Position numbers and translations under genes: made by a program | Notes under the pieces: generated by a model | What the model saw: only the letters and a program-made list of their open reading frames with translations | Told to the model about the DNA's origin: nothing | The model's database searches: none | Part shown: positions 9,540 to 17,795 of the stretch, piece after piece | Layout: every line of letters begins with the position of its first letter | How positions within the stretch are numbered: position 1 is the stretch's first letter | From: Caballeronia sp. Lep1P3 | GTDB lineage: Bacteria; Pseudomonadota; Gammaproteobacteria; Burkholderiales; Burkholderiaceae | Assembly: GCF_022879595.1 (NCBI RefSeq) | Contig: NZ_CP084267.1 | Coordinates: 248,001 to 312,000 of the forward strand | Reading direction: 5' to 3' | Length of the DNA: 64,000 nucleotides

Positions 9540-9916
9540 TGCATTCGCTGGTTTTTTGGATCGAAGCGTCCTCTGAAGAACGCCGTTTCACGGCGTTGCG
9601 CCGCGCCGCGATCATGCCACGCGAGATTTATCGCGATGTTGCGAATGTATGGAATTTGGTCTCAAAACAGGGGCTTGCGACGCTGTGTCGCGCGGGCGGC
9701 GTCGTTGCCGTGAGAGGGCGTTCGCGGCGTTTCGAGAGGAGGTCGAAGGAAAGCGGAACTTGCCATTTTGCCGCGTCGGACGCGGGCGTGCGAGCCGCGC
9801 GAGAACGGCATGCCGAAAGCGTCAAATTTTGCATCGGTGACGCGCGTGCAGATGTTCGGAGCGATGAGACCCGTCAGAATGCGTGCCTCGATTTCGCATG
9901 ACTCCAGACGCACGAC
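9540..9916. other. Intergenic region between cyoA and a divergent secreted-protein gene
   Basis: About 375 bases without a convincing gene. It must hold the divergent promoters of the cyo operon and the gene at 9917. The one structure I see is a perfect 7-bp hairpin (AACGCCG at 9579-9585, CGGCGTT at 9591-9597, loop TTTCA), which would lie in the cyo 5' leader. Short ORFs here have no homology I recognise. Confidence 0.5.
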
Positions 9917-10666
9917 ATGAAGAAAACCTTGTTCGTCCTCGCCGCGACGCTGCTCGCGCCGACATTCGCTCACGCCGCATGCGAAGACACGATGCAAACG
10001 TGGGCCGACAAGCTGCATCCCGGCCGTACGCTCGATGCATCGCACAGCGCATGCAAGCCGTGGCCCGCGAATCCCGAACTGACGCTCGCGGCGCTCACGC
10101 TGCCTCACGCGGACAACGAGGGAAACGAGGGCACCTATGACCTCGACGTGCTCGTCGCGGATAGCGCGTCGGGGTCGATCGTGGCGCATGCATACCAGCC
10201 GGACGCGATCGAGTCCGATGGCATCGCGTTCGCCGACATCGCGCTCGACACGGCGCGCTATCAGCTCACGCCGACGAATCGCGCGTTCGGCGTGCGCATC
10301 GGGCATGAAGGGGCGTCGGTGGCCAATCCCTACGCGCGGACATCGCTGAGCCTTTATGTCGTCGATGGTCAGACGCTGCGGCTCGTGCTCGACCGGCTGA
10401 CGGTCGAGCAAGCAAGCGGCGAATGGGACACGCGATGCAAGGGCTTCTACGACACGACGACGCGCAGCGTCTCGCTAGGCGCGCCGGGCCGCGACGGTTA
10501 TGCGTCGCTCAAGCTCAACGGCAAGACGGTCCACAGCGTGTCGCGCTGGGTTAAGGACGACTGCGTCGGCAAGGACGGCCCGCCGAAGCGTGAAAGCGCG
10601 ACGCTCGATTATCGCGACGGACGGTACGCCGTGCCGAAGAGCATGCGGCAACAGGGCTCGTCCTAG
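9917..10666 (+). CDS. Exported protein of unknown function
   Basis: A 249-residue protein with a clear Sec signal peptide (MKKTLFVLAATLLAPTFAHA, cleavage before ACED). The mature part has four or more cysteines (near 22, 46, 174 and 214), suggesting disulfides and a periplasmic location, and a YARTSLSLYVVDGQTLRLVL segment that looks like a beta-rich repeat unit. I do not recognise the family with certainty. It is monocistronic and ends convergently, sharing 4 bases (CTAG) with the GH15 gene. Confidence 0.75.
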   Translation: MKKTLFVLAATLLAPTFAHAACEDTMQTWADKLHPGRTLDASHSACKPWPANPELTLAALTLPHADNEGNEGTYDLDVLVADSASGSIVAHAYQPDAIESDGIAFADIALDTARYQLTPTNRAFGVRIGHEGASVANPYARTSLSLYVVDGQTLRLVLDRLTVEQASGEWDTRCKGFYDTTTRSVSLGAPGRDGYASLKLNGKTVHSVSRWVKDDCVGKDGPPKRESATLDYRDGRYAVPKSMRQQGSS

Positions 10667-12438
10667 CCGCCGCCTCGCTGCAACGTCGGCCCGCTGAGTC
10701 CGAGCGCCGTATTGATGACGGCGAGATGCGTGAGCGCTTGCGGGAAGTTGCCCGCGAGCTCGCGGCGCTGCGCGTTGTACTGTTCGGAGAGCAGTCCGAC
10801 ATCGTTCGCCGTCGCGAGCACGCGCTCGAACTGTTCGCGCGCCTCGTCGGTCCGCCCCTGCAACTGCAGACAATCCGCCATCCAGCACGAACAGGCGAGA
10901 AACGTGCCTTCATTCGGGCCGCACGGGTCCCGACGCAGGCGCCTGATCAAGCCGTTTTCGCTCAGTTCGCGACGTATCCTTTCGATCGTCGACGCCATGC
11001 GCGGATGATCTGCGGGAAGAAAGCCGACGAGCGGCATCAGCAGAAGGCTTGCATCGAGTTCTTCGCCGCCGTAGTACTGCGTGAATGTGCCGAGTCCCTC
11101 GTTCCAGCCTTCACGCATGACCTCTTCGTGGATGTGCTCGCGCAGTGACGCCAGCCGTTCCACGAGCGGCGAGCGGGCGCTGTCGGCCGCATGGCTGTTC
11201 ACGAAGCGATCGAGCGCCACCCAGACCATCACGCGCGAATACGTGTAGTGCCGCGGCCTCGCACGCGATTCCCATATGCCCGCGCCCGGCAAGCGCCAGA
11301 CTTCGTGCAGGTGCTCGACGATGCGCGTCTCGATTGCGTCTTCGTGGCTTGCCGGATCGAGCCCGCCGCGCCGCGCGACATCGAGGCAGTCGATGACTTC
11401 TCCTAGCACGTCGAGTTGGTGCTGGCCCCCTGCCGCATTGCCGATGCGCACGGGCTTCGCGTAACGGTGGCCTTGCAGCCAGTCGATCTCCCATTCGGGA
11501 AGATGACGTCCGCCATCCACGCGATACATGATGCGGCTTCTTTCCGGCGAGGTAGCGATGGTGCGCAGCAGCCAGTCGCGCCACGCGCCCGCTTCCTCGC
11601 GATAGCCCGCATTGAGCAGCGCCACCATCGCGAAGCTGGTGTCGCGCAGCCACGCATAACGGTAGTCCCAGTTCAGCTCGCCGCCCGGTGCTTCGGGAAG
11701 CGAAGTCGTGGGCGCCGCGACGATCGCGCCGGTGCGCCGGTGCATCAGCGCCTTCAGCGTCAACAGGGAACGTCGGACCGGCTGCGGCCACGCTGTCCGG
11801 CTGTCGTCGAATTTCGCGATCCACTCGCGCCAGAAGCGTTGCGTCTCATGCAGTGCGAGATGCGGGTCGGGCGGTTCCGGAGGCGCTTCGTGCGCCCGCG
11901 TGTAGGTCATTGCGAAACTCACGCATTCGCCCGCGCTAACGGCGAAGCGCGCGCGCATCGCGCCGTCGGCCACGTCCATGTCGATGGCCGTTCGAAGCAT
12001 CACGCGGTCGGCTCCGATGCGCGCCTGCATTGCGCCGTCGATGCTCTCGATCAGCGGCGCGAGTTCGCCATAATTGAAGCGCAGCCGCAGTTCCGAGCGC
12101 ATCGTGACGACGCCGCGCAAGCCGGTGACGATGCGGACGACCGAACTCGGGCCATGACCGACAGGCATGAAATCCGTGACGCGGACCGCGCCGTTCTCGG
12201 CCTCGAAGTCGGTTTCCACGACGAGCGTGTCGTGCTGATAGCGCCGCGCTTGCCGCTCGACACAATCGACCGGCGACAGCGTCCAGCATCCGTTGTCGGG
12301 CGTGCCGAGAAGCGCGGCGAAGCACGCATCGTCATCGAAGCGCGGCCAGCATAGCCAGTCGATCGAACCGTCGCGGCTCACGAGCGCGGCCGTTTCGCCG
12401 TCGCCGATGAGCGCATAGTCTTCGATCGGGCGGCTCAT
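10663..12438 (-). CDS. Glycoside hydrolase family 15 (glucoamylase/trehalase-like)
   Basis: A protein of about 591 residues with the GH15 layout: an N-terminal beta-sandwich beginning with the typical ALIGDGETAALVSRDGSIDW segment and an alpha/alpha barrel carrying ELNWDYRYAWLRDTSF, EWEIDWLQGHRYAKPVRIGN and NEGTFLACSCWMADCL, which include the two expected catalytic glutamates. There is no signal peptide, so it acts on an internal alpha-glucan, trehalose or a related glucoside. It is the last gene of the seven-gene operon, 5 bases after the SDR stop, with a GGAG about 9 bases upstream of the ATG at 12438. An upstream TTG at 12447 is less likely. Confidence 0.9.
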   Translation of the reverse strand: MSRPIEDYALIGDGETAALVSRDGSIDWLCWPRFDDDACFAALLGTPDNGCWTLSPVDCVERQARRYQHDTLVVETDFEAENGAVRVTDFMPVGHGPSSVVRIVTGLRGVVTMRSELRLRFNYGELAPLIESIDGAMQARIGADRVMLRTAIDMDVADGAMRARFAVSAGECVSFAMTYTRAHEAPPEPPDPHLALHETQRFWREWIAKFDDSRTAWPQPVRRSLLTLKALMHRRTGAIVAAPTTSLPEAPGGELNWDYRYAWLRDTSFAMVALLNAGYREEAGAWRDWLLRTIATSPERSRIMYRVDGGRHLPEWEIDWLQGHRYAKPVRIGNAAGGQHQLDVLGEVIDCLDVARRGGLDPASHEDAIETRIVEHLHEVWRLPGAGIWESRARPRHYTYSRVMVWVALDRFVNSHAADSARSPLVERLASLREHIHEEVMREGWNEGLGTFTQYYGGEELDASLLLMPLVGFLPADHPRMASTIERIRRELSENGLIRRLRRDPCGPNEGTFLACSCWMADCLQLQGRTDEAREQFERVLATANDVGLLSEQYNAQRRELAGNFPQALTHLAVINTALGLSGPTLQRGGG

Positions 12439-12443
12439 GGGCG

Positions 12444-13445
12444 TCAACTCCGGCGTTTCACGGCTGCGCGAAGCAGGCTCACCGCGCCGATGCCCGCGAG
12501 TCCCCAGAACAGCGTGCGATGGCGGTCCGTGAACATCTCCCAGCTATGCCGCCGCGCTTCGCCGTCGAACCGGCCGTGCGCGCCGTAGTCGCCGGGCACC
12601 GGATCGAAGAGATTGCCGCTTTCGTCGCGCCGGAGCGGTTCGTCCGTGACTTGGCCCGTGTAACCGGCGCGCGCGAGATAACGGTCGATCAGCGCGGGCG
12701 CGACGCGATTGGCGAGAATCGCCTTGACGGTCGAAAAGCCGAGCCACACTTCGCGGCGGCGATGCGTCGCGGCAAAGAAGATCGCGCGCGCGGCGACCTC
12801 CGGCTGAAAGATCGGCGCGACGGGCCGCGCGCGCTTGCCCATCTTGTTCATCGCCCAGTCGAATTGCGGCGTGTTGATGGCGGGCAACTCCACCATCGTC
12901 AGATGAACCTTCAGCTTGTCGTGGATGATCTCCGAGCGCAGCGAATCCGTGAAGCCGCGAATGGCGAACTTCGCGCCGCAGTAGACGGATTGCAGCGGCA
13001 CCGAGCGATACGCGAGCGCCGAGCCGACATTCACGATGGTTCCGCGATTGCGCTTGCGCATGCGCGAGAGCGCGGCCATCATGCCGTGAACCTGACCGAG
13101 ATACGTGACGCGCGTGCCGCGCTCGATTTCTTCTGCCGTCAACGCCGAGACGGGCGCGAACGCGGTTGCCATCGCGACGTTCACCCACACGTCGATAGGC
13201 CCGAGCGTTTCTTCCACGCGCGATGCCGCTGCGTCCACCGCTTTCGAATCGGCGACATCGGTCGGAATGGCGAGCGCGCGCACGCCGAAGCCCGCCTCGA
13301 TCTGCGCGGCGGCTCGCGTGAGCCGGTCCGCGTCGCGCGACAACAGTGCGACGTCGTAGCCGTGGCGCGCGAATTCGTCGGCGGCAGCGCGCCCGACGCC
13401 CGCTCCCGCGCCGGTGATGACGGCGATCTTCTGTGTCGTGTTCAT
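12444..13445 (-). CDS. SDR-family oxidoreductase with C-terminal extension
   Basis: A 333-residue short-chain dehydrogenase: cofactor motif TGAGAGVG near residues 11-18, the YCGAK catalytic Tyr/Lys, and a C-terminal extension of about 90 residues ending in a hydrophobic stretch (LFWGLAGIGAVSLL) that may anchor it to the membrane. The NNAG motif is changed to NVAM. Its ATG overlaps the GMC stop (ATGA), so it is coupled to the oxidoreductase. Substrate is unknown; the context suggests a carbonyl or sugar-alcohol product of the operon. Confidence 0.9.
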   Translation of the reverse strand: MNTTQKIAVITGAGAGVGRAAADEFARHGYDVALLSRDADRLTRAAAQIEAGFGVRALAIPTDVADSKAVDAAASRVEETLGPIDVWVNVAMATAFAPVSALTAEEIERGTRVTYLGQVHGMMAALSRMRKRNRGTIVNVGSALAYRSVPLQSVYCGAKFAIRGFTDSLRSEIIHDKLKVHLTMVELPAINTPQFDWAMNKMGKRARPVAPIFQPEVAARAIFFAATHRRREVWLGFSTVKAILANRVAPALIDRYLARAGYTGQVTDEPLRRDESGNLFDPVPGDYGAHGRFDGEARRHSWEMFTDRHRTLFWGLAGIGAVSLLRAAVKRRS

Positions 13446-15100
13446 CGGAGATCTCCGCGAGCCGCGAGCGCCTCGATCCTGTCGGCGGTGCGCAGCGCGA
13501 TGGCCTGTATGGTCAGCGACGGATTCACGCCGCCGACCGTCGGGAAGACGGAGCCGTCGCAGATCCAGAGATTGTCGATGTCCCAGCTTCGGCAGTCGGC
13601 ATTGACGACGCTCGTCGCCGGATCGTCGCCCATGCGCGCGGTGCCGTTCAGATGACAGGTGTCGTCGGTTTCGCGCCATACGTCGCGCGCGCCCGCCGCT
13701 TCGAGCGCCGTGCTCATGAAATCGAGCGAATGCGCGACGAGGCGCTTGTCGTTGTCGCACAGCGAGTACGTCACGCGCGCGACGGGCAGGCCGTACTGGT
13801 CCTTCTCGTCGCTGAGTGTCACGCGATTGCGCTCCTGCGGCATGGTTTCCCCGACGATCTTCAGCCCCGCCTGATGGTTGTACTTCTGCATCTCGTCGAG
13901 CAAATGCTGGCCCCAGAGACCGCGCCCGTTCTGCGTCGAGGCCCACGCCACCGGCAACGGCCCCTGGCTCATGTAGCAATAGCCGCCGAAGAAATCCTTG
14001 CCCTTGTCCTCGTAATTCCAGTGCTCGGTCAGCGCAAGCGACGGCGGCCCCTTGTACCAGCGAACCTCCTCGTCCATCGTTCCCCACGCGGCCTGATTGG
14101 TCTGCACCATCAAGTTCTTGCCGACGAGACCGGAGCTATTGGCGAGGCCATCGGGAAAGCGGTCCGTCGCGGACATCAGCAACAGGCGCGGCGTTTCTAT
14201 CGCATAGCCCGCCACGACGACATTGCGCGCGCGCTGAAACTGCCAGCGTCCTTCGCGCAGATATTCGACGCCGGTGGCGCGTCCGTCCTCGCCCATGACG
14301 ACGCGCCCGACCATCGCGAGATCGCGAATCTCCGCGCCGGCGCGCACCGCGCGCGGTATCCACGTGACGAGCGCGCTTTGCTTCGCGTTGGTCGCGCAGC
14401 CCGACACGCAGAATCCGCGATAGACGCACGGATGCGCCTCGCCGCGCGGCGCGGAGACGGTGGCGAGCGGCGTCGGCGCCCAGTCGATGCCGAGCGCTTC
14501 GCAGCCGCGCGCGAGCACGAGCGCCGCGGCGTTCAGTTCATGCGCGCGATACGGATAGCGCGGACGCTTCGGCCCCCACGGATAGTTCACCGGCCCGGCG
14601 ATCTTCAGCGCCTCTTCCACTTCCGCGTAATAGCGCCACATCTCGCGCCAGTCGAGCGGCCAGTCCGCGCCGTAGCCGAGCAGCGAGCGCGCCTTGAACC
14701 ACTCGGGCCGAAAGCGCAGCGAGACCATCGCAAAGTGAACCGTGCTGCCGCCCACGGCCTTGCCGCTGTTGTTGTTGCCGAGCTTGAGCGGAGTGTCGCC
14801 GTCGCAGATGCGATCGTCGGTCCAGAAGAGCTTGCCCTGATGCGTCTCGTCCGATGCGAATTCTTCGAGCGGACGCCACCACGCGCCGGCATCGAACGCG
14901 ACGACCTTGAAGCCCTTCTCCGCGAGACGGCAGGCGAGTGTGCCGCCGCCCGCGCCGGTTCCGACGATCGCGAAGTCCACCGCTTCATCCTGCGGATATT
15001 CGCGCATCGGAATCCACGCGCCGGGATGAAACACATCGGGCGCGCGTCCGTTCTTGCCGCGCGGAACGTGCTGCGCGTCGTGGGGCGAATCAGCGGACAC
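13442..15100 (-). CDS. GMC-family oxidoreductase (gluconate 2-dehydrogenase alpha-type)
   Basis: A 552-residue FAD enzyme: dinucleotide motif VGTGAGGGTLACRLAEKG near residues 45-62, the GMC segment GGSTVHFAMVSLRF, a cysteine-rich insert (CVYRGFCVSGCATNAKQS) typical of gluconate-dehydrogenase-type flavin subunits, and a C-terminal NPSLTIQAIALR. The GTG at 15100 is chosen because AAAGGAG lies upstream; it overlaps the small subunit by 11 bases. No signal peptide is visible. It should oxidise a polyol, sugar acid or alcohol with the subunit encoded just before it. No cytochrome c subunit is encoded in this operon. Confidence 0.9.
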   Translation of the reverse strand: MSADSPHDAQHVPRGKNGRAPDVFHPGAWIPMREYPQDEAVDFAIVGTGAGGGTLACRLAEKGFKVVAFDAGAWWRPLEEFASDETHQGKLFWTDDRICDGDTPLKLGNNNSGKAVGGSTVHFAMVSLRFRPEWFKARSLLGYGADWPLDWREMWRYYAEVEEALKIAGPVNYPWGPKRPRYPYRAHELNAAALVLARGCEALGIDWAPTPLATVSAPRGEAHPCVYRGFCVSGCATNAKQSALVTWIPRAVRAGAEIRDLAMVGRVVMGEDGRATGVEYLREGRWQFQRARNVVVAGYAIETPRLLLMSATDRFPDGLANSSGLVGKNLMVQTNQAAWGTMDEEVRWYKGPPSLALTEHWNYEDKGKDFFGGYCYMSQGPLPVAWASTQNGRGLWGQHLLDEMQKYNHQAGLKIVGETMPQERNRVTLSDEKDQYGLPVARVTYSLCDNDKRLVAHSLDFMSTALEAAGARDVWRETDDTCHLNGTARMGDDPATSVVNADCRSWDIDNLWICDGSVFPTVGGVNPSLTIQAIALRTADRIEALAARGDLR

Positions 15101-15737
15101 GGCGGTTCTCCTTTCGCGCTTCGCCTTGTTCGCCGGGTTTCGCTTCGGCGGCTTCCCACGGATCGCGGCGGTTGGCGACCATGCGCACGTAACCGCGCGG
15201 ATTGGCCGGACCGCCGAAGCCGATCTCGCTCCACGCGTGCGGGTGCGCGTAATACATGCCGCAAATGTCGTGCAGCACGCGCTCGGCGAAAAACACCGCG
15301 CTCGGCATGCCTTGCCATTCGGCGCGGTCGAGCTTGCCGTGCTGCATGTCGGTGAGCAGGGCGCATTGCGCGTTCTCGTCGATGCTCGCGAACGGCAGTT
15401 CGTGGCGCGCGCGGCTTTCGGCGTCGAGCGCGCGAAGGCCGATGCGCCACGCATCGCGCATCGGCGGCAGACGCGCGTCGCGATAGCCGTCGCCGGTGTT
15501 TTTCGCGAGACGCGCATCGACGAGCGCGGCGACCGGCACCGCGGGCCGCTGCCGGTCTTGCGGCACGATGCACGCGCACAACGCACAGAGCGCGCGCCAC
15601 TCGACGGCATCGAAGAAATGCGGGTCGTTCGGCGTCGCGAGCCGTTCGTCGATGACATTGCGCGTGACAGCGTCCCATGACGGCGTGTCGCGCTTGCTCA
15701 TCACGTCATAGTCGGGATAACAGGGCAATTGCTTCAT
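15090..15737 (-). CDS. Gluconate 2-dehydrogenase subunit 3 family protein
   Basis: A 215-residue alpha-helical protein with the family features FFDAVEWRALCALCACIVPQ at the start and FFAERVLHDICGMYYAHP, then WSEIGFGGPANPRGYV, at the end. In known complexes this subunit pairs with the GMC flavin subunit and usually carries a Tat signal that exports both. Here no twin-arginine signal is seen, so the pair may stay in the cytoplasm. The start overlaps the stop of the preceding membrane protein gene (ATGA). Confidence 0.88.
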   Translation of the reverse strand: MKQLPCYPDYDVMSKRDTPSWDAVTRNVIDERLATPNDPHFFDAVEWRALCALCACIVPQDRQRPAVPVAALVDARLAKNTGDGYRDARLPPMRDAWRIGLRALDAESRARHELPFASIDENAQCALLTDMQHGKLDRAEWQGMPSAVFFAERVLHDICGMYYAHPHAWSEIGFGGPANPRGYVRMVANRRDPWEAAEAKPGEQGEARKENRRVR

Positions 15738-16651
15738 TTTTTTTCGGTCTCCCGGAGACGCAGCGCCGCGAGTCCCGCAAGCGCGAGCGCCGAAAAGCTC
15801 GGCGGCGCGGGCAGTGGCGGTCCGTTGAAGAGATTCTGGCTCCAGTTGCGCCATCCGCCGCGCGCCCGCGCGACGCCGCGCGCATGAAAGCCCACGCCGA
15901 TGAAGCCGAGCGCCGTCGTCACGCGCAGCCACAGCCGCGTGAACCAGTGCTCGCGCGGCGTTTCGAGCGCGGCATCGACGAGCAGCGCCGATGCGACCGG
16001 CGGAATGACGACCGGCGCGTACATGAACGGGTTCTGGAACGCGCCGCGAAAGTGCAGCAGCGCGACTTCGCCGAACGTGCCGATCAGTCCCGCGCTCGTG
16101 ACGAGCGCGAGCGCCTGTCCCGCCGGCATGCCGAAAAGACGCGGCTCGTGCGCGGGTTCATCGCGCAATCGCTCCGACACCGCACCGAGTGCGCCGGAAA
16201 GCAGCAGCGCCATCGGCGCGCCGATGGGCGCGGCATAGAAGAGGTTGTGCCAGCTCCATCCGCCGGGGCGTTTCGTGATGTTGTAGAGATGAAACCCCGT
16301 CCCCGCGATGCCCGCGAGCGCCGCGCCGATGTACACCGAATCGCGGACCGGATGACGCGCCGGCTCCCGGTCCGTGCCGCCGTGCAGCCCCGCGAAGAGC
16401 GAGAGCGTCGATACGACGAGCGGCGTGTACATCGCGGGATTGTCGAAGGAGCCGCGATAGTGCTCCATCGCGCTGTCGGTGAGCACCGAGAGCGCGAGCA
16501 GCGCGGAGCTTCGGTTGAACGTGCGTGCGGTGTCGATGTGCGTCTGCACCGGCGAACGTTCCCGCTTGCGCCCGCCGAGACGCACGATGGCAAGCCCCGC
16601 TGCAGCGATCCCGCAGCCGATGGCGATGTCGATTGTTCTTGTCTGCGTCAT
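15734..16651 (-). CDS. Uncharacterised membrane protein with internal two-fold repeat
   Basis: A 305-residue protein with several hydrophobic segments and a basic N-terminus. It consists of two related halves about 135 residues apart: HYRGSFDNPAMYTP at 64-77 matches HFRGAFQNPFMYAP at 200-213, GFH at 119-121 matches GFH at 254-256, and RPGGW at 128-132 matches ARGGW at 263-267. I do not recognise the family. It is coupled by an ATGA overlap to the gluconate-dehydrogenase-type small subunit and may anchor that complex or transport its substrate. Confidence 0.82.
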   Translation of the reverse strand: MTQTRTIDIAIGCGIAAAGLAIVRLGGRKRERSPVQTHIDTARTFNRSSALLALSVLTDSAMEHYRGSFDNPAMYTPLVVSTLSLFAGLHGGTDREPARHPVRDSVYIGAALAGIAGTGFHLYNITKRPGGWSWHNLFYAAPIGAPMALLLSGALGAVSERLRDEPAHEPRLFGMPAGQALALVTSAGLIGTFGEVALLHFRGAFQNPFMYAPVVIPPVASALLVDAALETPREHWFTRLWLRVTTALGFIGVGFHARGVARARGGWRNWSQNLFNGPPLPAPPSFSALALAGLAALRLRETEKK

Positions 16652-16670
16652 TTTTGTCGATTCGATCGAT

Positions 16671-17777
16671 TCAAACCGCATACCGGTGCGCGTCCGCATG
16701 CTTGAAATCCAGCCCGCAGCCGGGCCGCGACCAGTCCGGCGAGATCGCGCCGTCGCGCGCATGCGGTGCGCCGTCGAAAAGCATCGACTCGATGCGGACG
16801 TGATCGTGAAACCATTCCTGATGCCGCAGACGCGGCGCCGCGCACGCGACATGCAGATGCAGCGCGGGCGCGCAATGCGCCGAAAGCGGTATGTGAAACG
16901 CATCGCAAAGGGTGGCCGCGCGCAAGAACCCGGTGATGCCGCCGCAGCGCGTGACATCGGCCTGTAGCACATCGACGGCATTGTTCGCGAGCAGCACGCG
17001 GAAGTCGTCGATCGTGTAGCCGTATTCGCCCGCGGCCAGTTCCATGTGCGGCGGCAGGACATTGCGCAGCGAGGCGAGGCCCGCGATATCGTCCGATGAC
17101 ACCGGCTCTTCGAACCACTCGACGCCGTATTGGGCGAACTGGTGCGCGTAGAAGAGCGCCTGCTTGCGATCCAGCGCGCCGTTTGCATCGACGAAGAGAC
17201 CGGCATCGTCGCCGATAGCTTCCCGCGCCACGCGCACGCGATGCGGATCGCGCGACGGCTCCGTCCCGATCTTGATCTTGACCCAGCGGCATCCGTCCTC
17301 GTGCACCCAATGACCGAGTTGATCGCGGATTTCGTCGTCGGTATAGGTCGTGAAGCCGCCGCTGCCATAGAGCGGAACGCGCTCGCGCGCGGCGCCCAGG
17401 AGACGCGCGAGCGGCATGTCGAGGAGCCGCGCCTTGACATCCCAAAGCGCGCAGTCGAGCGCGGAAATCGCGGACGCGGCGATTCCCGAACGGCCGATAT
17501 TGCGCACGCGCTGCTGCATGCGCAGCCACAGCGCGTCGACGTTCCATGCGTCTTCGCCAGTGAGCGTCGGCGCGAGCGTCGCTTCGATGAAGCGCGCGGT
17601 GGTTGCATCGTTATACGTGTAGCCGATGCCCGTCTTGCCCGCCGCGCTCACCTCCGCCACGACGAGCGTGGTGGCGTGCCAGGCGTAGGTGCCGTCCGCT
17701 TCCGGGCGGTCCGTCGGGATGCTGTAGGCGCTCGCTCGAATGGCTTCGATGGGCGCGTCGCGTTTCGTGAGATGCAT
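16671..17777 (-). CDS. Enolase-superfamily enzyme (mandelate racemase/muconate lactonizing type)
   Basis: A 368-residue protein with the two-domain enolase-superfamily plan. The KxK base motif (WVKIKIG), the metal ligands in VDANGA, FEEPVSSDD and AAGEYGY, and a C-terminal histidine (LSAHCAP) in the acid/base position are all present, consistent with an active sugar-acid dehydratase or epimerase. It is the second structural gene of the operon, 18 bases after the TPP enzyme. It probably acts on an acid sugar related to the substrate of the GMC dehydrogenase. Confidence 0.88.
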   Translation of the reverse strand: MHLTKRDAPIEAIRASAYSIPTDRPEADGTYAWHATTLVVAEVSAAGKTGIGYTYNDATTARFIEATLAPTLTGEDAWNVDALWLRMQQRVRNIGRSGIAASAISALDCALWDVKARLLDMPLARLLGAARERVPLYGSGGFTTYTDDEIRDQLGHWVHEDGCRWVKIKIGTEPSRDPHRVRVAREAIGDDAGLFVDANGALDRKQALFYAHQFAQYGVEWFEEPVSSDDIAGLASLRNVLPPHMELAAGEYGYTIDDFRVLLANNAVDVLQADVTRCGGITGFLRAATLCDAFHIPLSAHCAPALHLHVACAAPRLRHQEWFHDHVRIESMLFDGAPHARDGAISPDWSRPGCGLDFKHADAHRYAV

Positions 17778-17795
17778 GGCGCGGATTCGTCTCGT

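Noticed and set aside
15738..17608. Possible fusion of the small subunit or membrane protein with upstream frames
   Set aside because: The in-frame extensions lie under the enolase-superfamily gene and have shadow composition; overlapping ATGA starts are sufficient.
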